Below, piece after piece: positions 1 to 4,764 of a stretch of 6,249 nt of DNA. How positions within the stretch are numbered: the stretch's first letter is position 1; each line of letters starts with the position of its first letter. Source of the stretch: an uncultured Collinsella sp. GTDB taxonomy: Bacteria > Actinomycetota > Coriobacteriia > Coriobacteriales > Coriobacteriaceae. The notes beneath the pieces are model-generated. The model saw nothing but the letters and a program-made list of their open reading frames with translations. It had not been told where the DNA came from and ran no database searches. The translations under genes were made by a program, and so were the position numbers. Where the stretch lies: assembly GCA_900754275.1 (NCBI GenBank), contig CAAECF010000124.1, positions 1 through 6,249 on the forward strand. The letters run 5' to 3'.

Positions 1-1577
1 CCGAGGGCATCTCGCCTGCGCGTACCATGCGCATCGCCGAGTCTCTCTACATGGCGGGCCTCATCAGCTACCCGCGTGTCGACAACACCGTGTATCCCGC
101 GACGCTCGATTTGGGCGCCGTGGTGAGTGACCTGGCAAAGATCAACCCGGCGCTGGCGCCCGTGTGCAAAAAGGTACTCGCTGGTCCCATGAAGCCCACG
201 CGCGGTAAAGTCGAGACCACCGACCACCCGCCTATCTACCCCACGGGCGAGGGCGATCCGTCCACGCTCGACGGCGGTCAGCGCAAGCTCTACGACCTCA
301 TCGCCCGCCGCTTCCTGGCGACGCTTATGGGTCCCGCGACCATCGAGAACACCAAGCTCGAGCTCGACGTGAACGGTGAGCCGTTCGTGGCTTCGGGCGA
401 TGTGCTCGTGACTCCGGGCTTCCGCGAGGCGTATCCGTATGGACTTAAGCGCGATGAGCAGATGCCGCCGCTGGAGCAGGGCGATACGGTCGACGTGTTC
501 GACATTAAACTCGAGGCCAAGCAGACCGAGCCGCCCGCGCGCTACAGCCAGGGCAAGCTCGTGCAGGAGATGGAAAAGCGCGGCCTGGGTACCAAGTCCA
601 CGCGTGCGAGCATCATCGAGCGCCTGTATGCCGTGCGCTATCTCAAAAATGATCCCGTTGAGCCGAGCCAGCTGGGCATCGCCATCATCGACGCGCTGAC
701 GCAATTTGCCCCGCGCATCACGAGCCCCGATATGACCAGCGAGCTCGACGGCGACATGACCCGCGTCGAGCGCGGCGAGGACACCGAAGAGCATGTCGTG
801 ACGCACTCGCGCGCGCTGCTGGCCGGTGTGCTCGACGAGCTGCTCAAACATACGCAGGAGCTCGGCGACGCCATCAGCGACGCCGTCACGGCCGATGCGC
901 GCGTGGGTGCCTGCCCCAAGTGCGGCAAGGATCTGGTTATGAAGACGAGCGCCAAGACCCGCGGTAGCTTTATCGGCTGCATGGGCTGGCCCGACTGCGA
1001 CGTGACCTATCCGGTGCCGAGCGGCGTCAAGGTAAGCCCGCTCGAGGGCGAGGCGGCCGTGTGCCCCGAGTGCGGCGCGCCGCGCATTAAGTGCCAGCCG
1101 TTCCGCCAGAAGGCCTTCGAGATTTGCGTGAACCCCACGTGCCCCACCAACTACGAGCCTGACCTTAAGGTGGGCGAGTGCAAGGTGTGCGCCGAGGCCG
1201 GACGCCATGGCGACCTGATCGCGCACAAGAGCGAGAAGAGCGGCAAGCGCTTTATCCGCTGCACCAACTACGATGACTGCGGCGTGAGCTATCCTCTGCC
1301 GGCGCGCGGTAAGCTCGAGGCGACGGGTGAGACTTGCCCCGAATGCGGCGCCCCCATCGTGGTGGTCAACACGGCGCGCGGCCCGTGGCGCATCTGCGTG
1401 AACATGGACTGCCCGACCAAGGAGAAGAAGCCCGCCCGCGGTCGCAAGACCACGACCAAGGCGAGCACGGCCAAGAAGACGACGGCGGCCAAGAAGACGA
1501 CGGCGGCAAAGAAGACTGCTGCCAAGAAGACGACCGCGAAGAAGTCGACTGCCAAGAAAGCAGCCGCCGACAAGTAG
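1..1577 (+). CDS. topA: DNA topoisomerase I (type IA), C-terminal part; 5' end outside window
   Basis: Type IA topoisomerase, which relaxes negatively supercoiled DNA through a transient 5'-phosphotyrosine link. The frame is open from base 3 with no start codon that fits, so the gene begins upstream; by comparison with E. coli TopA (active Tyr near residue 319) about 300 residues, including the Toprim domain, are missing. Residues below are counted from the Met codon at base 27. The active-site Tyr is residue 15 in GLISYPRVDNT (codon 69-71). DHPPIYPTGE (66-75) and GLGTKSTRASII (186-197) are conserved catalytic-core motifs. Four Cys4 fingers follow: C296/C299/C318/C324, C346/C349/C367/C372, C385/C388/C412/C418 and C437/C440/C457/C462. 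The protein ends in a Lys/Ala repeat tail (465-516), as in many actinobacterial TopA proteins, where such tails bind DNA and aid processivity. The core motifs look more like archaeal TopA or Topo III than E. coli TopA. Stop TAG is at 1575-1577, followed by a strong terminator. Identity as a type IA enzyme is very sure; the subtype is inferred. Confidence 0.96.
   Translation, partial: EGISPARTMRIAESLYMAGLISYPRVDNTVYPATLDLGAVVSDLAKINPALAPVCKKVLAGPMKPTRGKVETTDHPPIYPTGEGDPSTLDGGQRKLYDLIARRFLATLMGPATIENTKLELDVNGEPFVASGDVLVTPGFREAYPYGLKRDEQMPPLEQGDTVDVFDIKLEAKQTEPPARYSQGKLVQEMEKRGLGTKSTRASIIERLYAVRYLKNDPVEPSQLGIAIIDALTQFAPRITSPDMTSELDGDMTRVERGEDTEEHVVTHSRALLAGVLDELLKHTQELGDAISDAVTADARVGACPKCGKDLVMKTSAKTRGSFIGCMGWPDCDVTYPVPSGVKVSPLEGEAAVCPECGAPRIKCQPFRQKAFEICVNPTCPTNYEPDLKVGECKVCAEAGRHGDLIAHKSEKSGKRFIRCTNYDDCGVSYPLPARGKLEATGETCPECGAPIVVVNTARGPWRICVNMDCPTKEKKPARGRKTTTKASTAKKTTAAKKTTAAKKTAAKKTTAKKSTAKKAAADK
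1470..1574 (+). repeat. AKK repeat tail of TopA (coding low-complexity repeat)
   Basis: Six Ala-Lys-Lys units occur at residues 482, 488, 494, 499, 504 and 509 (counted from the Met at base 27), with spacings of 6, 6, 5, 5 and 5 residues. They are separated by Thr, Ser and Ala. The first two DNA units are exact 18-base copies beginning at 1470 and 1488; the later ones have diverged by synonymous and conservative changes. The tail is strongly basic and likely disordered, which fits nonspecific DNA binding. The exact tandem copies could allow length change by slippage. Confidence 0.85.
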
Positions 1578-1604
1578 CGGCGCAGTCGAAACATTGCCCA
1601 AAAC

Positions 1605-1643
1605 AAAAACGAGCGAGGACCTCAAAATCCTCGCTCGTTTTTT
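1605..1643 (+). terminator. Intrinsic terminator of topA, probably bidirectional
   Basis: A perfect 10-bp GC-rich stem pairs 1610-1619 (CGAGCGAGGA) with 1628-1637 (TCCTCGCTCG) around an 8-base loop. A-U pairing of 1605-1609 with 1638-1642 can extend it, and a six-T tract lies at 1638-1643. It starts 27 bases after the topA stop. On the minus strand the same hairpin is followed by TTTTTGTTTT, so it can also stop transcripts from the convergent zinc-ribbon gene, whose stop codon is about 80 bases away. Confidence 0.93.
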
Positions 1644-1645
1644 AT

Positions 1646-1703
1646 CCGGCAGTTAGGGACGTTTCTTTTCTGCCGGCAGTTTAGGAACGTCCCTAACTGC
1701 CGG
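1646..1703. repeat. REP-like palindrome in the convergent intergenic gap
   Basis: An exact 18-bp inverted repeat has arms at 1646-1663 (CCGGCAGTTAGGGACGTT) and 1686-1703. A third, diverged copy of the motif in direct orientation starts at 1673 (CCGGCAGTTTAGGAACGT). That middle copy can form a competing hairpin with the right arm, through a perfect 10-bp stem between 1672-1681 and 1695-1704. The element lies between the topA terminator and the end of the zinc-ribbon gene and does not code. Its form fits a dispersed REP/BIME-type repeat, possibly mobilised by a REP-associated (Y1) transposase elsewhere in the genome; no transposase is present here. It could also serve as an extra terminator for the minus-strand gene. 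Confidence 0.8.
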
Positions 1704-1721
1704 CTCGGGAACGACAAAGCG

Positions 1722-2705
1722 CTAGTTCACTTCGACGGGTTTGGCGCCGGGATAGCGCTCCTCAAAGTCTAGGCGGTACTTATTGTCATTGGTGCCCGCC
1801 ACGTTGTCGCGCGACAGCGGCGCCACGATCTCATTCTTGTGGTCCGCAGGCTTGGCGTATTTCAGGCTGATCTCCCAGGCATCACAGATTGCGTCAATGC
1901 GGTGATTCAGGTCGTCGTACAGGGCAACGATGTCTTTCCAGGAGCTGTAGTTCTTGGAGCTCGTCGGGACGTCTAGGTCCTCGACGATGTCGTAATACTG
2001 CTCGATGGTGTCCTCCGTGCGCTCGGCGACGTCGGCGAGATTTTGACGGGTGGTTCGATCCTCTTCCAGATAGCTGCCGTTGAAGTTCTGTGCGCAGCCA
2101 CGGACGTAGTTGTCGAGGTCTTCGAGCAAGTCGTAGTATTCGCTCAGTCGGCGGTAGAGGTTCTGCTCGGAGAGCGTTGCTTCGCCGCCATCCTCGTCGT
2201 CATCGTCATCATCGTCGTACAGGCTGTTGGGATCGCCGAGAGGCTTTAGGTCATCGTCATCGACGTCATGGTGCAGCTTAGCTACCTCGGCAGTCGTCTG
2301 CGTGGCGGCGTTGTCGAAAGGCTTGATCACAAAGAAAACGACCAGGGCGATGATGATCGCCACCAGCACAACGATAACGGCGATAAGCGGCCCGGTGCCG
2401 CTCTTTTTGGGAGCGGGGGTCTGTGGCGAAGCGGGCGCGTATGCGGGAGCCGGCTGCTGTTGGGGCGAGCCGCTCGCGACGGGTATGCGCTGCGTGGTCT
2501 CGACGGCCGCGGGGCCTGCGGCGGGGTCGGGGCGATAGGCGAGGGGGTCGTCCGCCTTGGCTTGCGGCGTATCGAGGGAACCGGTCTGCTCGAAAGCGGG
2601 CTGGCTATCGCTCGCGGCTGTTTGCTCAACGGGTGCACCGCACGAGGTGCAGAACTTGGCATTATCTGCAAGAAGCTTGCCGCACGAGGCGCAATACCGA
2701 GACAT
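1722..2705 (-). CDS. Membrane-anchored zinc-ribbon protein of unknown function
   Basis: I do not recognise a specific family beyond the N-terminal zinc ribbon. The 327-residue protein has C5-x2-C8 and C19-x2-C22 (YCASCGKLL...FCTSCGAP) forming one ribbon. A Pro/Ala/Gln-rich linker (about 25-99) leads to a single membrane segment at about 106-127, preceded by Lys100-Lys101. By the positive-inside rule the ribbon is cytoplasmic and the rest lies outside. The outer part starts with two acidic stretches (D149-D152, then D164-D170 plus E171-D172), then a predominantly helical region (about 176-290) rich in Tyr, Asp and Leu. The start is the ATG at 2705, which has AAAGGAG five bases upstream; a GTG six codons earlier (2723) is less likely because it would place that site inside the gene. 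Hand counts of two 60-base lines gave 53-57% GC, against 70-73% for two lines in holB. It is convergent with topA and divergent from tmk. A sensory or envelope role would be a guess. Confidence 0.88.
   Translation of the reverse strand: MSRYCASCGKLLADNAKFCTSCGAPVEQTAASDSQPAFEQTGSLDTPQAKADDPLAYRPDPAAGPAAVETTQRIPVASGSPQQQPAPAYAPASPQTPAPKKSGTGPLIAVIVVLVAIIIALVVFFVIKPFDNAATQTTAEVAKLHHDVDDDDLKPLGDPNSLYDDDDDDDEDGGEATLSEQNLYRRLSEYYDLLEDLDNYVRGCAQNFNGSYLEEDRTTRQNLADVAERTEDTIEQYYDIVEDLDVPTSSKNYSSWKDIVALYDDLNHRIDAICDAWEISLKYAKPADHKNEIVAPLSRDNVAGTNDNKYRLDFEERYPGAKPVEVN
2190..2216 (-). repeat. GAY trinucleotide run coding Asp7-Glu-Asp
   Basis: Nine consecutive acidic codons (seven Asp, one Glu, one Asp), made almost wholly of GAC/GAT triplets, lie in the zinc-ribbon gene just after its membrane segment. 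A shorter Asp run lies 11 residues before it. Such triplet runs can change length by replication slippage without breaking the frame. Confidence 0.8.
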
Positions 2706-2710
2706 TGCCA

Positions 2711-2717
2711 CTCCTTT
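2711..2717 (-). promoter_or_regulatory. Ribosome binding site that sets the zinc-ribbon gene start
   Basis: On the minus strand AAAGGAG lies five bases before the ATG at 2705. It supports that start over the in-frame GTG at 2723, which would be upstream of the site. Confidence 0.8.
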
Positions 2718-2742
2718 CGCCACATTTCAATGCAATACGACG

Positions 2743-2748
2743 ATTATA
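2743..2748 (-). promoter_or_regulatory. Likely -10 element for the zinc-ribbon gene
   Basis: A perfect TATAAT on the minus strand lies 37 bases upstream of the ATG at 2705, which leaves a leader of about 30 bases. No good -35 hexamer sits at 16-18 bases; the best partial match is ATGATG with a 19-base spacer (2768-2773). The promoter may therefore be weak or activator-dependent. The adjacent palindrome begins at 2774, right behind the -35 region. Confidence 0.6.
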
Positions 2749-2773
2749 CCCAGCGTCCAAAATTCTCCATCAT

Positions 2774-2842
2774 AAGTTGCGGTGAAATAGGGACTGTTTG
2801 GCGGTCTCAGAGCTTCAATCAGTCCCTATTTCACCGCAACTT
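2774..2842. repeat. Long REP-like palindrome between divergent genes
   Basis: A perfect 23-bp inverted repeat has arms 2774-2796 and 2820-2842 around a 23-base loop; arm core GTTGCGGTGAAATAGGGACT at 2776-2795. A few further A-T and G-C pairs are possible inside the loop. No open frame of its own or T tract accompanies it. It lies between the two candidate promoters. The arm shares the string TAGGGAC with the palindrome at 1646-1703 but is otherwise different, so it is probably a second family of dispersed palindromic repeats. An alternative reading is a large operator or an RNA structure in a longer transcript. Confidence 0.8.
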
Positions 2843-2870
2843 CGGGGATGCCTCGATGGCTAGGTTGGAT

Positions 2871-2899
2871 TTGGGACGCGCCGAGCACTGGGGTATCAT
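2871..2899 (+). promoter_or_regulatory. Candidate sigma-70-type promoter for tmk-holB-ricT
   Basis: TTGGGA (2871-2876) and TATCAT (2894-2899) match the consensus at 4 of 6 and 5 of 6 positions, with an ideal 17-base spacer. Transcription would start near 2906, giving a leader of roughly 45 bases before the tmk ATG. This is a sequence match only. Confidence 0.5.
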
Positions 2900-2951
2900 G
2901 GCTTGGTTGATATATCTGCATTTACGCGCCTTGTAGGAAGGGGCTGCGCCC

Positions 2952-3635
2952 ATGGCTTTTGAGCCCGCTCAACATAGCTTTATCACGCTCGAGGGCGTCG
3001 ATGGCGCCGGCAAGTCCACGCAGGCGCGCCTGCTTGCCCGCGCGCTCGAACTCGCTGGCTACCAGGTTGTGAGCCTGCGCGAGCCGGGCGGTACCGCCAT
3101 CAGCGAAAAGATCCGTGCTCTGCTGCTCGACCCCGCCAATACGACGATGGGAGACACCTGCGAGTTGTTGCTCTACGAGGCCGCGCGCGCCCAGCTGGTG
3201 CACGAGGTCATCGCGCCTGCCCTTACTGACGGCAAGGTGGTCCTGTGCGACCGCTTCTACGATTCCACAACTTGCTATCAGGCGTTTGCCGATGGCCTCG
3301 ATCGCCAGATAGTACGCGATGCCAACAACCTGGCTGTCGCCGGTACGCATCCGGCGCTCACGCTCGTCTACCACATCACACCCGAGCAGGCGGCGCTACG
3401 CATGGCAGCCCGTGGCGCGGCAGATCGCATGGAGGCTAAGGGCATGGCCTTCCAAGAGCGTGTCTACCAGGGATTTTGCGCCATCGCCGCCGAGGAACCA
3501 AACCGCGTAAAGCTCATCGACGCGACCGCGTCCATCGAGGACGTCTTCGCGCGGACGGTCGAGCAGGTTCGCGTCTACGGCCTCGACATTTCCCAGGACG
3601 CCGTCACCGCCGCGCTTGCCCAGGAGGCCGAGTAA
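2952..3635 (+). CDS. tmk: Thymidylate kinase (dTMP kinase)
   Basis: Phosphorylates dTMP to dTDP with ATP, an essential cytoplasmic step of dTTP synthesis. The 227-residue protein is close to the usual 205-215 plus a few residues at each end. Visible motifs are the P-loop GVDGAGKST (15-23), the substrate-binding LREPGGT (42-48), CDRFYDST (99-106) and the lid segment RGAADRME (154-161). The P-loop lacks the Arg seen in the eukaryotic (type I) enzymes, so this looks like the bacterial type II form with basic residues in the lid. One oddity is VYHITPE (139-145), where the family usually has a hydrophobic-Asp-hydrophobic string. The ATG at 2952 has AGGAAGG at 2935-2941, ten bases upstream. It is the first gene of an operon; its TAA stop ends one base before the holB ATG. 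Confidence 0.97.
   Translation: MAFEPAQHSFITLEGVDGAGKSTQARLLARALELAGYQVVSLREPGGTAISEKIRALLLDPANTTMGDTCELLLYEAARAQLVHEVIAPALTDGKVVLCDRFYDSTTCYQAFADGLDRQIVRDANNLAVAGTHPALTLVYHITPEQAALRMAARGAADRMEAKGMAFQERVYQGFCAIAAEEPNRVKLIDATASIEDVFARTVEQVRVYGLDISQDAVTAALAQEAE
3622..3627 (+). promoter_or_regulatory. Ribosome binding site that sets the holB start
   Basis: A perfect AGGAGG inside the last codons of tmk lies nine bases before the ATG at 3637. It supports this start over an in-frame TTG at 3616, which is upstream of the site. Confidence 0.85.
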
Positions 3636-3636
3636 C

Positions 3637-4764
3637 ATGGCCCCCGCTCAGACAAGCCTGCTGGCCAAGCTTGACACCCAAGAGCGCGTGCGCGACTTTT
3701 TGACCAATGCCGTCGCCAGCGGTCGCGCATCGCACGCCTACCTGTTTTTGGGCGCGCCCGGCGCGGGCAAGCTCGACGCCGCGTGGGCGCTCGCCCAAGC
3801 CTTCCTGTGCGAGCAGGATGGCTGCGGCTCATGCGATAGCTGCGTGCGCGTCGCCCGCCATACGCACCCCGACGTGCACTATTACACGCCCGAGAGCGCC
3901 ACGGGCTACCTCATCGCCCAGACGCGCGAGCTACTCGACGACGTACCCCTGGCGCCCATCCGCGCCAAGGCCAAGGTCTACATCATTGACCGTGCCGAGC
4001 AGCTGCGCGCCAACACCGCCAACGCACTGCTCAAAACACTCGAGGAGCCGCCCGAGGGCGTTATGTTTATCTTGCTGGGCACCTCGGCAGACGTGATGTT
4101 GCCCACCATCGTGAGCCGCTGCCAGTGCGTGCCGTTTCGGCTGGTGTCACCCGCCGTCGCCGCGCACGCCGTGAGCCGTGCCACTGGTCAGGATATCGCG
4201 CGTTGTCGCATGGCCGTCGCCGTGGCGGGCAGCCCCACGCGCGGCATCGAGTTCCTTAAGAGTGCCGAGCGCCAGGACGCCCGCCGTCAGATGGTCCGTG
4301 CCATCGACTCACTCATTGCCGCCGACGAGGCCGACGTGCTCAGCCGCGCCAAGTCGCTCATCGTCGCCGTTAAGGCGCCGCTCGCCGAGGTCAAGTCCAC
4401 GCAGGAAAAGGTGCTCGAGCAAAACGCCGACTACCTGTCGCGTGGAGCATTGAAGCAGCTTGAGGACCGCAATAAGCGCGAGCTCAATGCGCGCGAGCGT
4501 TCGGGTATCATGGAAGCGCTGGCGAGCGCGCGGACGCTCATGCGCGATGTGCTGCTGACACTTCAGGACGAGGCGGCCGACGTGGTGAACGAAGACGTGC
4601 GCGACACGATCGGTCGGCTTGCCGCTGCGACCAATGTTGCGGGTGCCACGCGGGCGCTCGAGGCAGTCGCGACCGCCGAGCGCAACATCGCCAGAAACGT
4701 TACTCCCCAGCTGGCCATCGAGGTCATGCTGTTCGATATCAGGAAGGCACTGAAATGCCGTTAG
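3637..4764 (+). CDS. holB: DNA polymerase III subunit delta prime (clamp loader)
   Basis: Subunit of the clamp-loader complex that opens the beta sliding clamp and places it on primed DNA. The 375-residue protein is somewhat longer than E. coli delta prime (334). It shows the AAA+ fold: GAPGAGKLDAA (39-49) as Walker A, a four-cysteine zinc module (C58, C63, C66, C69), VYIIDRAEQL (114-123) at the Walker B position, LLKTLEEPP (131-139), and the SRC motif (160-162) that supplies the arginine finger to a neighbouring subunit. Walker A has Leu after the Lys instead of Thr/Ser, and Walker B lacks the Asp-Glu pair, so ATP hydrolysis is not expected; this is normal for delta prime and separates it from the gamma/tau subunit. 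The C-terminal half (about 200-375) would be the collar and linker region. The start is the ATG at 3637, one base after tmk. Its end overlaps ricT by 10 bases. Confidence 0.95.
   Translation: MAPAQTSLLAKLDTQERVRDFLTNAVASGRASHAYLFLGAPGAGKLDAAWALAQAFLCEQDGCGSCDSCVRVARHTHPDVHYYTPESATGYLIAQTRELLDDVPLAPIRAKAKVYIIDRAEQLRANTANALLKTLEEPPEGVMFILLGTSADVMLPTIVSRCQCVPFRLVSPAVAAHAVSRATGQDIARCRMAVAVAGSPTRGIEFLKSAERQDARRQMVRAIDSLIAADEADVLSRAKSLIVAVKAPLAEVKSTQEKVLEQNADYLSRGALKQLEDRNKRELNARERSGIMEALASARTLMRDVLLTLQDEAADVVNEDVRDTIGRLAAATNVAGATRALEAVATAERNIARNVTPQLAIEVMLFDIRKALKCR
4741..4747 (+). promoter_or_regulatory. Ribosome binding site of ricT, inside holB
   Basis: AGGAAGG lies seven bases before the ATG at 4755 and within the last holB codons. 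This placement, with a 10-base gene overlap, suggests translational coupling. Confidence 0.75.

Noticed and set aside
1289..1606. A minus-strand frame with a hydrophobic Val/Phe/Ala repeat resembling membrane helices
   Set aside because: It is the reverse complement of the Lys/Ala tail of TopA; AAG codons read as CTT on the other strand give false hydrophobic runs.
1605..1715. A possible small RNA or CRISPR-like repeat in the convergent gap
   Set aside because: There are only three copies of a short motif in mixed orientation, with no regular spacers, and the first hairpin is fully explained as a terminator.
2898..2936. A 12-codon leader-peptide-like frame before tmk, with its stop touching the tmk ribosome site
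   Set aside because: Its ATG overlaps the candidate -10 element, so it would not be transcribed from that promoter. No amino-acid run or attenuator hairpin accompanies it.
2268..2936. A 222-codon plus-strand frame across the zinc-ribbon gene and the divergent gap
   Set aside because: It is a shadow antisense to the 5' half of the zinc-ribbon gene and reads through the palindrome and promoter region. It has no domain, and the opposite strand has a clear zinc ribbon, membrane segment and ribosome site.
3616..3636. TTG start for holB, seven codons upstream of the ATG
   Set aside because: The perfect AGGAGG lies between this TTG and the ATG at 3637, so the ATG is the start.
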